Positions 34,452 through 42,400 of a DNA stretch of 64,000 nucleotides are shown here, piece by piece. Numbering within the stretch: the stretch's first letter is position 1; each line of letters begins with the position of its first letter. Both the position numbers and the translations under genes were made by a program. Source of the DNA: UKL13-3 sp044353855 (GTDB lineage Bacteria; Bacteroidota; Bacteroidia; UKL13-3); the NCBI GenBank assembly GCA_044353855.1, contig JBILBF010000002.1, forward strand, positions 434,001 to 498,000. Reading direction: 5' to 3'. The notes under the pieces are model-generated. The model was given only the letters and a program-made list of their open reading frames with translations. It ran no database searches and was not told the origin of the DNA.

Positions 34452-34706
34452 TTAGTCTTTTGATTTACGCATAATGGCTAGTATTTCAAACGCAAAACCT
34501 CCCAACACCAAAATAGGTGCAATGGTAAGTTTGGTTGTGCTATATATATCTTCTTTACCTGCCATAAGGTAAAAACCAAGAATAATAATAACCAAGCCAA
34601 TTCCCATTAATACATAATTCTCTTTGCCAAAGGCAAACGATTGCGTATCGGATTTTTGACTTGCTGAAGCAGCTGCTTGTTTGATTGTTGCTTTTTTATC
34701 TGACAT
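34452..34706 (-). CDS. DUF3098 family membrane protein
   Basis: An 84-residue protein with a polar Ala/Ser/Gln-rich N-terminus and two hydrophobic helices (about residues 31-50 and 60-77), ending in a basic RKSKD tail. The KENYVLMGIGLVIIILGFYLM segment is typical of DUF3098, which is regularly found next to ftsX and uppP in Bacteroidota. Role unknown. I prefer Met at 34706, which leaves a 13-bp gap to ftsX; the ORF edge at 34736 would overlap it. Confidence 0.75.
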   Translation of the reverse strand: MSDKKATIKQAAASASQKSDTQSFAFGKENYVLMGIGLVIIILGFYLMAGKEDIYSTTKLTIAPILVLGGFAFEILAIMRKSKD

Positions 34707-34719
34707 AAATTGTTGTTCG

Positions 34720-35589
34720 TTAATATAAATCGTCAATTTTAACTCTTAAATACCTATTGGTACTTATCATACTGCTCACCATACTGATAATGATGCCTAC
34801 AATAATAACAACCAAAAACAATATTGCAAACTGTGTATTGTCATACAACGATTGTATATTAGGTATAAAAAACGGAATCCAGTATAATAATCCTGCTAAC
34901 AATACAATTGCCAACAAACCACCATATAACCCATGTAAGATAGATTTTATTGCAAACGGACGAATAATAAACCAATGTGTGGCACCTACCATTTGCATGC
35001 TTTTAATGATAAACCTACGAGCATATAAATTTAACCTGATCGTATTGTTAATTAAGGTTACTGCTATAATTAAAAAAATACCGCAGATGGTAATTAAAAT
35101 AGCACCTATCGTATTAATATTTTTATGTATTTCTTCGATAATGCTTTTTTGGTATACAATTTCTTGAACAGCTTTGTTGCGTTTAATTTCAGTTTCAATT
35201 TGCTGAATACTTTCTGCATTTGCATATGTTGCTTTAACAAACAACTCAACTGAAGGCAGTAATGGATTAAACCCTAAAAAACTTACAAAATCTTGTCCTA
35301 TTTCAGCTGCAAATTGTTTAGCCGCATCTTCTTTGCTGACATAAACTACTTTTTTGGTATAAGTACCTGTTTCTATTTGTGCCGTTATTTTTTTGATTTC
35401 GATAGCAGAAGCATCCTCTCTAAAAAAGATGGTTAATTGAAAATTTTCTAATAAATGATTTGACAATTTATTTCCATTAATCAAAATAATACCAAACAAA
35501 CCCAACATAAAAAGTACCATTGAGATACTAATGATGGAAGCTAAATAGGATACTTTACGTCTTTTTCTTATTTGTGGTTCTTGTGTCAC
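34720..35589 (-). CDS. ftsX: Cell division ABC permease FtsX
   Basis: A 289-residue permease of the FtsX type: cytosolic N-terminus, helix 1 (about residues 17-38), a periplasmic PCD-like domain (about 45-150, with FREDASAIEIKKI and VYVSKEDAA), and three C-terminal helices. With the ATPase FtsE it controls septal cell wall hydrolases. FtsE is not adjacent, which is frequent in this phylum. The gene is followed by DUF3098 and uppP. Confidence 0.88.
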   Translation of the reverse strand: MTQEPQIRKRRKVSYLASIISISMVLFMLGLFGIILINGNKLSNHLLENFQLTIFFREDASAIEIKKITAQIETGTYTKKVVYVSKEDAAKQFAAEIGQDFVSFLGFNPLLPSVELFVKATYANAESIQQIETEIKRNKAVQEIVYQKSIIEEIHKNINTIGAILITICGIFLIIAVTLINNTIRLNLYARRFIIKSMQMVGATHWFIIRPFAIKSILHGLYGGLLAIVLLAGLLYWIPFFIPNIQSLYDNTQFAILFLVVIIVGIIISMVSSMISTNRYLRVKIDDLY

Positions 35590-35657
35590 AGCTCATTATT
35601 TTTTAACGAAACGAAAATACATTTTCTTTTGTAGTTGACCACTCTTAAATACACACG

Positions 35658-36830
35658 TTAAATGTGGGTAACTCCATTGTGGTAATGCTGCTCTAGTTCA
35701 ACCATCAACTGTTGGGTGTCAAATTTTTGAAGATAGGTTGCCAATCCTTCTTTTTGAGGAAATGTATGGAGCACTTTTTTAAGTTGATTGGATAACCCAA
35801 TAAAATCCGTTGGTTCAAAATACAATACATACTCCCCTCCTACTTCAGGCAAACTGGATGCATTAGCAACAATAACTGGAATATTACTGCGTAAGCCTTC
35901 CAAAACAGGAATCCCAAATCCTTCAAATTCGGATGCATACACAAATGCAGATGCTAGTTGATACATTGCTGGCAAAAGTTGGGATGGAATATCTTGTAAA
36001 AAAATAACTGCATCTGTAAGTTGATGTTGGTTACAATATTCTATTAACTCGGATGCATATGCTGTTTGTTTACCAATAAAAACCAACTTACACGTTGGAT
36101 GTAGCAATTGGTGAAATGCTTTTAGCACGGTTAACTGATTTTTACGCTGTTCAATTGTACCCACACACAATATGTATTGTTCGGGTAAATGATAGGTGTT
36201 TGTTACTTCCTTAATTAAATGTGCCATTGTAGGCTGATCAAACAGTTCGCTACAATTTTGATAACCTACTGCAATTTTCGAATGGGCAGTTCCAAAGTAA
36301 TGGACAATATCGTTTTGTGTTTGAAGACTTGTTGCAATAATAGTATCGGCCTCTGCACAGGCATATTTAAACTTTCGGGTGTAAATATAACGATCAATAT
36401 TTTTATAATAATTGGGATAACGTAAAAAAATTAAATCGTGAATGGTAACCAATTTCTGACCTTTAAATTGTTCGATGCCAACTGGCAGTTCGTTGCTTAA
36501 TCCATGAAAAACATCCAACTCTAATTCATTGCACATTTCTGCAATTACATAGGTTCGCCAAAAAGAGGGAAACGTTTTTCCTAACAAACTATCGGGAGTA
36601 ATCAATTTTACATTGGGTGTTGAATCATAAAAATGTTCAAATGCAGCCGAAATAGTTGGAGTAAACAAAAAATATTCATGCTGAGGAAAATGTTTTAACA
36701 TTCCATTAATCACAAAACGTGCATAGTTTCCTAGCCCTGTTCCATTATTAAATGCTCTTTTTGCATCGAATCCTATTCGCAAGGCCTTTGATGTTAGAGG
36801 TTGGACGTTAGAAATTGGATGCATTGTCAT
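35658..36830 (-). CDS. Glycosyltransferase family 4-type (GT-B)
   Basis: A 390-residue GT-B glycosyltransferase. The N-terminal domain has RIGFDAKRAFNNGTGLGNYARFV; the C-terminal donor domain has GTIEQRKNQLTVLKAF and the SEFEGFGIPVLEGLRSNIPVIVAN region with the E-x7-E motif. It uses a nucleotide-sugar donor; the acceptor is unknown, and a cell-surface polysaccharide is likely. The true start could be a few residues inside (for example the Met2 region), since the first 15 residues are not family-like. Confidence 0.85.
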   Translation of the reverse strand: MTMHPISNVQPLTSKALRIGFDAKRAFNNGTGLGNYARFVINGMLKHFPQHEYFLFTPTISAAFEHFYDSTPNVKLITPDSLLGKTFPSFWRTYVIAEMCNELELDVFHGLSNELPVGIEQFKGQKLVTIHDLIFLRYPNYYKNIDRYIYTRKFKYACAEADTIIATSLQTQNDIVHYFGTAHSKIAVGYQNCSELFDQPTMAHLIKEVTNTYHLPEQYILCVGTIEQRKNQLTVLKAFHQLLHPTCKLVFIGKQTAYASELIEYCNQHQLTDAVIFLQDIPSQLLPAMYQLASAFVYASEFEGFGIPVLEGLRSNIPVIVANASSLPEVGGEYVLYFEPTDFIGLSNQLKKVLHTFPQKEGLATYLQKFDTQQLMVELEQHYHNGVTHI

Positions 36831-36863
36831 TTGTGATTTGATAATGGGGAATAGATAAAAAAT

Positions 36864-37223
36864 TCAATTTATCCAATTTTGGTGAAGCTTTGTTATCATT
36901 TTACTTATTGTGTCTATTTTATCCGTTAGTTTTTTGTGTTCGTCATCCGAAATATAGTTGCACTCTTTTGCAAAGTCTAACCAGTTATATGTTTCAATAT
37001 TTGAACCCAAAGAATCGATTAAATGCTGTTTGAATATTTTCTCATAATTCCGTTTTGCCCACCCTTCTGTAATATTTGCGGATACAGAACGGGATGATCT
37101 TACAATTTGGCTAGTAAGCGAATAAACTTCCTCTTTCGGAAACTTCCGTGTCAACCAAAATATATCCATTGCCAACTCAAACGAAAGCTTCCAAATATCT
37201 AAGTCCTTGTAAGATTTTATCAT
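36864..37223 (-). CDS. Four-helix bundle protein of the 23S rRNA intervening-sequence (S23) family
   Basis: A 119-residue protein with YKDLDIWKLSFELAMDIFWLT at the N-terminus and SLTSQIVRSSRSVSANITEGW in the middle, diagnostic of the S23/IVP four-helix bundle family. Members are found in rRNA intervening sequences, next to diversity-generating retroelements (as Avd relatives), or, as here, as stand-alone genes. No retroelement or rRNA is nearby. Function unknown. A 9-unit heptamer array lies immediately upstream of its start codon. Confidence 0.85.
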   Translation of the reverse strand: MIKSYKDLDIWKLSFELAMDIFWLTRKFPKEEVYSLTSQIVRSSRSVSANITEGWAKRNYEKIFKQHLIDSLGSNIETYNWLDFAKECNYISDDEHKKLTDKIDTISKMITKLHQNWIN

Positions 37224-37251
37224 ACCTTAAAATATTAACATTCGAATTATT

Positions 37252-37314
37252 CTATCCTCTATCCTCTATCCTCTATCCTCTATCCTCTATCCTCTATCCT
37301 CTATCCTCTATCCT
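37252..37314. repeat. Tandem array of nine CTATCCT heptamers
   Basis: Nine perfect consecutive copies of the 7-bp unit CTATCCT (63 bp), between the four-helix bundle gene and the end of dapD. It has no spacers and so is not a CRISPR. It lies just upstream of the four-helix gene start (37223), so copy number could affect its expression. The unit length is not a multiple of three, so copy changes would shift any frame across it. Confidence 0.95.
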
Positions 37315-37328
37315 CCAACATCCATCCT

Positions 37329-38141
37329 TTACACAGCAACATTATATTCTCTCAACGCATCATTCAACGAAGTTTTAGTATCCGTTGAAGCCTTACGTTT
37401 GCCAATAATTAAAGCACACGGAACTTGAAAATCTCCTGCAGCAAATTTTTTGGTATAACTACCGGGAATAACAACCGAACGAGGTGGAACAACACCTTTA
37501 TATTCTATTGGTTCATCACCAGATACATCAATAATTTTGGTACTCATCGTTAATGTAACTCCAGCACCAAGTACAGCTTCTTTTTCTACCCTCACTCCTT
37601 CTACCACAATACAACGCGAACCTATAAAACAATTATCTTCAATAATAACTGGAGCGGCTTGTACGGGTTCTAACACACCACCAATACCAACGCCTCCACT
37701 TAAATGCACGTGTTTGCCAATTTGTGCACAACTACCTACTGTAGCCCATGTATCCACCATTGTTCCTTCATCTACATAAGCGCCAATATTCACATAACTA
37801 GGCATCAAAATAACACCCCTTTGCAAAAACGCACCATACCTTGCAACAGCATGTGGAACAACTCTCACACCTTGTTCTGCATAATTTTTCTTTAATTTCA
37901 TTTTATCATGAAATTCAAACGGACCAACTTCTATCGTCTCCATTTGTTGAATGGGAAAATATAAAATCACTGCTTTTTTAACCCAATCGTTTACTTGCCA
38001 TCCAGTTCCTGTTGGCTCAGCAGTTCGCAATTTGCCTTTATCGAGTAATTCAATAACATCTCTTATTGCTTGTTGAGATGATGTTTCTTTCAATAACTCG
38101 CGGTTGTTCCAAATATGTTCAATGATTTCTTGCGTATTCAT
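37329..38141 (-). CDS. dapD: Tetrahydrodipicolinate N-succinyltransferase
   Basis: A 270-residue left-handed beta-helix acyltransferase of lysine/diaminopimelate synthesis; it transfers succinyl from succinyl-CoA. Markers are VVPHAVARYGAFLQRGVILMPSYVNIGAYVDEGTMVDTWATVGSCAQIGKHVHLSGGVGIGGVLEP and the C-terminal PPRSVVIPGS. The length is typical. I chose Met at 38141 (MNTQEIIEHIWNNRELL) because the ORF edge at 38231 overlaps the divergent gene. The promoter region is the short divergent gap. Confidence 0.93.
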   Translation of the reverse strand: MNTQEIIEHIWNNRELLKETSSQQAIRDVIELLDKGKLRTAEPTGTGWQVNDWVKKAVILYFPIQQMETIEVGPFEFHDKMKLKKNYAEQGVRVVPHAVARYGAFLQRGVILMPSYVNIGAYVDEGTMVDTWATVGSCAQIGKHVHLSGGVGIGGVLEPVQAAPVIIEDNCFIGSRCIVVEGVRVEKEAVLGAGVTLTMSTKIIDVSGDEPIEYKGVVPPRSVVIPGSYTKKFAAGDFQVPCALIIGKRKASTDTKTSLNDALREYNVAV

Positions 38142-38196
38142 TTCGTGTAAAAATTTGTAGCAAACTACTGCATTATCATCAATTAATACAAATTGA

Positions 38197-38204
38197 TACC
38201 TTTG
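38197..38204 (+). promoter_or_regulatory. Putative -7 element for the GNAT-nitrilase gene
   Basis: TACCTTTG matches TAnnTTTG and lies about 40 bp before the ATG at 38243. A -33 TTTG at the usual distance is not seen. Confidence 0.35.
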
Positions 38205-38242
38205 ACGCTTAAATTCGCAACGTGAATACAAAACCGAATAAT

Positions 38243-39775
38243 ATGAAAAGGCGTTCGTCTAAGAAGCCAAAGTTGATTGAACGATTAGCTGAAAAAAGCG
38301 ACTTTGATGAAATCATCAAGCTTTCCAAAATCTGTTTTCCTGAAACAGAACCTTGGACATACGAAATGTTAGAAAGTCAAGTAAAAAACTTTCCGGATGG
38401 CATGCAGATTATTGAGTATGAAGGAGAAATTGTAGGTTCGGCTACAAGCCTAATTATTAGTTGGGATGAATATGATGATGACCATACATGGAAAGAAATT
38501 TGCGACAATGGCTTTATCACCAACCACGATGAAGAAGGTGATACCTTGTATGGAATTGAAGTAATGGTACACCCCGATTACCAAGGCCTAAAAATTGGCA
38601 GGCGTTTATATGATATGCGCAGACAATTGTGTGTTGACAAAAACTTAAAAGCTATTTTAATTGGTGGACGGTTACCCAATTACCACAAACACAGTGAAGA
38701 TTTTGGTGTACGTGCTTACGTAAAACGTGTAATCGATAAAAAGATAAAAGACCCCGTGCTGACTTTTCAGTTGAGCCAGGGATTTACCATTCAGCGCATC
38801 ATCAAAGATTATTTACCCGATGATACCGAAAGTGAAGGATATGCAACACTACTTGAGTGGATTAATTTGGATTATACTCCGGAAACTAGAGAGCGTAGTG
38901 TGTTAATGAAAAAGGTTCGAGTATGTTGTATCCAATATGAACTTCGTAAAATAACATCATTTAAACAGTTTGCCCAGCAGTGCGAATATTTTACCGATGT
39001 AGCTTCCAATTACAAATCAGATTTTGCCTTATTTCCTGAATTATTCACCACTCAATTGCTTTCATTGCATGAATACAAAAGCATGAGCCCAGAGGATAGT
39101 ATTCGTAAATTAGATGAATACACTGAAGACTATATTGCCTTGTTTTCAAGATTATCGATGGAATACAATATCAATATTATTGCGGGTACACATTTGCAAG
39201 TAGAAAACGATAATTTATACAATATAAGTTACTTGTTTAAGCGCGATGGAACGTATGAAAAGCAATACAAAATTCACATTACCAGCAACGAAGCTAAATG
39301 GTGGGGAGTGCGCCCAGGTAATGAGGTTAAAGTATTTAATACCGATTGTGGTAAAGTAGCTATCAATATTTGTTATGATGTTGAGTTTCCGGAGATGACT
39401 CGTATTGCTTGCCAAAAAGGTGCTAAGATAGTATTTGTACCTTTTAGCACAGATGAAAAACATGGGCATTTGCGGGTAAAAATTTGTGCACAAAGCCGTG
39501 CTGTCGAAAACCAAATTTATGTGGCTACAGCGGGAACTATTGGTAATATTCCATCGGTAGATAATATGGATATTAACTATGCTCAATCTGGGATTTACAC
39601 GCCCAGTGATTTTGCTTTTCCACCTGATGCTATTGCTGGTGAATGCAGCACCAATATTGAAACCATTGTAATTGCCGATTTGGATTTGGCAGCTATTGAA
39701 AGGGCTCGCAATACAGGTACTGTGCTAAATTGGAAAGATAGAAGAGGTGATATGTATGAAGTGATTGAAAAATAG
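38243..39775 (+). CDS. Bifunctional GNAT acetyltransferase / carbon-nitrogen hydrolase
   Basis: A 510-residue fusion. The N-terminal third is a GNAT acetyltransferase domain (about residues 10-205) with GIEVMVHPDYQGLKIGRRLYDMRR as the acetyl-CoA-binding motif. The C-terminal part is a nitrilase-superfamily domain with the catalytic triad Glu266 (FPELF), Lys343 (YKIHI) and Cys377 (NICYD). The two-domain form is known in Bacteroidota and elsewhere; the substrate is unknown. I use ATG 38243; a GTG at 38222 is also in frame. It is divergent from dapD. Confidence 0.88.
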   Translation: MKRRSSKKPKLIERLAEKSDFDEIIKLSKICFPETEPWTYEMLESQVKNFPDGMQIIEYEGEIVGSATSLIISWDEYDDDHTWKEICDNGFITNHDEEGDTLYGIEVMVHPDYQGLKIGRRLYDMRRQLCVDKNLKAILIGGRLPNYHKHSEDFGVRAYVKRVIDKKIKDPVLTFQLSQGFTIQRIIKDYLPDDTESEGYATLLEWINLDYTPETRERSVLMKKVRVCCIQYELRKITSFKQFAQQCEYFTDVASNYKSDFALFPELFTTQLLSLHEYKSMSPEDSIRKLDEYTEDYIALFSRLSMEYNINIIAGTHLQVENDNLYNISYLFKRDGTYEKQYKIHITSNEAKWWGVRPGNEVKVFNTDCGKVAINICYDVEFPEMTRIACQKGAKIVFVPFSTDEKHGHLRVKICAQSRAVENQIYVATAGTIGNIPSVDNMDINYAQSGIYTPSDFAFPPDAIAGECSTNIETIVIADLDLAAIERARNTGTVLNWKDRRGDMYEVIEK

Positions 39776-39873
39776 GCACTGCTTTTTTACCTCATTGTTT
39801 TTTACCAGTAAGTAGTATAGATTGTGACTTTAATATTATGTATCGTTTGTTCCATTTTTTAAACCAATTGTAA

Positions 39874-40959
39874 ATGAGATTTTTTTACCTAGGTATTTTA
39901 TTTTTATTGTTTGGCCAATATGTATGTGCTCAACAAGATTCAACACAAGAAGAACAAGTAGACTATAGCCAATTTTCGGATATGGGAATAGCTGAAGGTA
40001 CCAAGAGATATTGTACATCCAAAGTACTAGGCTTAAGTCCAAATAAACTCATTACAATAGCTTATGATTATCAAAGTGGGCATACCTTTTCCAATATGGA
40101 CCCTTATGCTACTGTTAGCTCTGACAAACTAGGAACTGCTTCCATTAACCGTTCTGGGGGATTAAGATTGGTTGCCAATGTGCCCGTTTTATCCAATACA
40201 AAATGGCTCATAAACCTTGGTGGAACGTATTGGCGAAACGGTTATAATATGAGTTCCTACACTTCCACTAATTATGTAACTCAAAATTTAGAAGCTAGAG
40301 GGTTAACAACAATGGGTTTAAATACTACCATTTTTAAGCCTCTTAATGAACGCCATTTTATCTTGTTTTTTGGATCAGCAGATGCTAATGGTGATTACAA
40401 TTTAAGTGATACTAAAATTGGAGAATATCTTATCAAACCAAAAATCACAGCAGCAGGATTTTTTGGTTGGAAACGCAATGATTTATCCATGTTTGCCGTT
40501 GGTTTTTCCCATAGTTACCGACCAGGAGCCAAGGGTTATTTACCTTTGATTTTATTCAATCATACTTTCCAAAACAGAAAATGGGGAATCGAAGCTGTTT
40601 TCCCTTCAAGAGTGGCATTTAGAAGATCTTTTAACCCAAGAAATTTGTTGTTTTTAGGGTATGAATTAGAAGGAAATAGTTACAGCATGGTTAATCGAAC
40701 AATAGGGGATTCATTCAATCCAGCGTATAATGATTTGGAATTAAGGAGAGCAGAAATTAGACCACGCGTAACATATGAAAAAGCTATTACTGATTTTGTT
40801 TGGTTAAGCTTCCAAGTGGGTTACCGATTAAACTATAATTTTAATATTGACCAAGGAGATATCCTTCGATTGATTGGTTCGGACAAGCCGTATTATATGG
40901 AAAACACGTTAACCAATCCATTGTATTTTCAGGTAGGTATCAATTTGGTTAGTCCTTAA
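39874..40959 (+). CDS. DUF6268-like outer membrane beta-barrel protein
   Basis: A 361-residue exported protein: signal peptide (about 1-19, ending VCAQ), a short polar stretch, and alternating aromatic/polar strands to the C-terminus (PLYFQVGINLVSP), typical of an outer membrane barrel. The general pattern resembles DUF6268. Substrate and function are unknown. The gene ends 11 bp before the convergent stop of the next gene. Confidence 0.65.
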   Translation: MRFFYLGILFLLFGQYVCAQQDSTQEEQVDYSQFSDMGIAEGTKRYCTSKVLGLSPNKLITIAYDYQSGHTFSNMDPYATVSSDKLGTASINRSGGLRLVANVPVLSNTKWLINLGGTYWRNGYNMSSYTSTNYVTQNLEARGLTTMGLNTTIFKPLNERHFILFFGSADANGDYNLSDTKIGEYLIKPKITAAGFFGWKRNDLSMFAVGFSHSYRPGAKGYLPLILFNHTFQNRKWGIEAVFPSRVAFRRSFNPRNLLFLGYELEGNSYSMVNRTIGDSFNPAYNDLELRRAEIRPRVTYEKAITDFVWLSFQVGYRLNYNFNIDQGDILRLIGSDKPYYMENTLTNPLYFQVGINLVSP

Positions 40960-40970
40960 TTCACATTCAA

Positions 40971-41753
40971 TTATGAGTACATCATCCGCAACTGTTTAGT
41001 TGATTTTTGATTTAAAGAAACTCCCACAGAAAATTGAATATACACTGCATTTAATCTTTCTGTTGGCGCACCTTTTAGAGGTATGTTTTCGTTCACATAC
41101 CATTTATTATCAATAGAGCTGCCTATATTGTGTCGATATCCCATTTTACAGTTCATATAAAAAGAATGTTCTTTTGTAAAATCTAATATATCAAATCCAA
41201 CACCCATATTAACAAAACCTGTAGCCAAACTCATATTAACCGCACCCGATTGGGTAAATAATCCATTGATATCAGCTGTTGTATTCAGGTCTGTAAGGTA
41301 AACTGATTGATCGAGAACAGTAATTCCCAAAAATGGATAGATACCTCCAATATCTTTTTTTTTCACTACATAATATTTGGTATTAATGCTGGTTACTAAC
41401 ATAGTTGACCTTAAATCATACTTAGCATTGGTATGGTTTTGAGACCCAAAATCGGATTCTACACTCATTGCAAACCATTTCCACCTTGTTTCAATTCCAA
41501 GGCCTATCATAAAATTAAATTTTCCAACTCTGGAGGCAGCTTGGTTCGTTAAAATATTGTTTAATGCAATATCAACGGTTGTAAAATTGAGAATAGGGAT
41601 TGTCGCAAAAAATATAGTACCTCTTTGATTATAGCTGGTATCAATAAATTTGCTGTATTGTAATTTTTTTGCAGTTAATGAAGTATCAGCTATCTGAGAA
41701 TAGGATGACATAAAAGAAAAAGAAAAAAGCAGGAATACAATCTTTTTTTTCAT
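40971..41753 (-). CDS. Predicted outer membrane protein, unknown function
   Basis: A 260-residue exported protein with a signal peptide (about 1-19, ending SYSQ). The rest consists of alternating beta strands with many aromatic and glycine residues (for example KFNMIGLGIETRWKWFAMSVESDFG), ending in a predicted strand YIQFSVGVSLN followed by a polar tail. This suggests a small outer membrane barrel. No family is recognised. It starts 6 bp after the DUF2147 gene on the same strand, a likely two-gene unit. Confidence 0.6.
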   Translation of the reverse strand: MKKKIVFLLFSFSFMSSYSQIADTSLTAKKLQYSKFIDTSYNQRGTIFFATIPILNFTTVDIALNNILTNQAASRVGKFNFMIGLGIETRWKWFAMSVESDFGSQNHTNAKYDLRSTMLVTSINTKYYVVKKKDIGGIYPFLGITVLDQSVYLTDLNTTADINGLFTQSGAVNMSLATGFVNMGVGFDILDFTKEHSFYMNCKMGYRHNIGSSIDNKWYVNENIPLKGAPTERLNAVYIQFSVGVSLNQKSTKQLRMMYS

Positions 41754-41759
41754 GTGTAA

Positions 41760-42224
41760 CTATTTCTTTTTCATTTCCAATCTTTTCCAAACATCCGTTC
41801 TGCCAAAAGCAGAGATGCCAATAAATCCGCGGATATTCATGGTGTTTTTATCTTCTAAATTTATTTTACAATTGTAGGTGCTTCCGCTTTCTGGGTCATA
41901 AATGGTTCCATCTTCCCATAAATTATTTCCTTTAAATTCAAAACTGCTCAACATCCGATAACCCAATAATGGCACAGTACGTTTGCTTTCATCCGGATTG
42001 TTTTTATCCACTTTTGGGTTTCCAGTTGCTGGATCAATGGGTTCTTTGAGCCAAACTATTCGGCCATAATAATATTTACCCGATTTGATAACATTGATGC
42101 GGGCTTTTCCGCTTCCAGATTCCCATACACCAATGATGGCGTCTTCTTCAGCAGTTGATTGAGCATGTATATGGGTAAATGAAAAAATACCAATAAGTGA
42201 AATGATAACTGTTAACTTGTTCAT
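41760..42224 (-). CDS. DUF2147 family exported protein
   Basis: A 154-residue protein: signal peptide (about 1-21), then a DUF2147 domain, visible as EDAIIGVWESGSGKARINVIKSGKYYYGRIVWLKEP and ending with MNIRGFIGISAFGRTDVWKR. The family forms a small beta-barrel in the periplasm or outer membrane and may bind lipid-like ligands, but no function is proved. It precedes the OMP-like gene. Confidence 0.85.
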   Translation of the reverse strand: MNKLTVIISLIGIFSFTHIHAQSTAEEDAIIGVWESGSGKARINVIKSGKYYYGRIVWLKEPIDPATGNPKVDKNNPDESKRTVPLLGYRMLSSFEFKGNNLWEDGTIYDPESGSTYNCKINLEDKNTMNIRGFIGISAFGRTDVWKRLEMKKK

Positions 42225-42334
42225 AAATATTATTTAAATTTTTAAAACGAATATAAAAGGATTTATGTTTAATCTTTTATTTATTGATCAATTTTTAAGA
42301 GAGTAACACAAACAAAAATATGACTATTTATCAG

Positions 42335-42365
42335 TTTGTGGCTTTACTTAAAATAATTAGCTTCG
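42335..42365 (+). promoter_or_regulatory. Promoter of gcvP
   Basis: TTTG (42335-42338), 19-bp spacer, TAGCTTCG (42358-42365), one mismatch to TAnnTTTG. The ATG of gcvP lies 35 bp downstream. Confidence 0.6.
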
Positions 42366-42400
42366 CACCACTTTATTTAACATAAAAACAATCTTAATAT

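Noticed and set aside
37252..37314. CRISPR array
   Set aside because: Units are 7 bp with no spacers; it is a simple tandem repeat.
37148..37378. Plus-strand ORF across the heptamer repeat
   Set aside because: Its protein is only the translated repeat and overlaps the reading frames of two real genes on the other strand.
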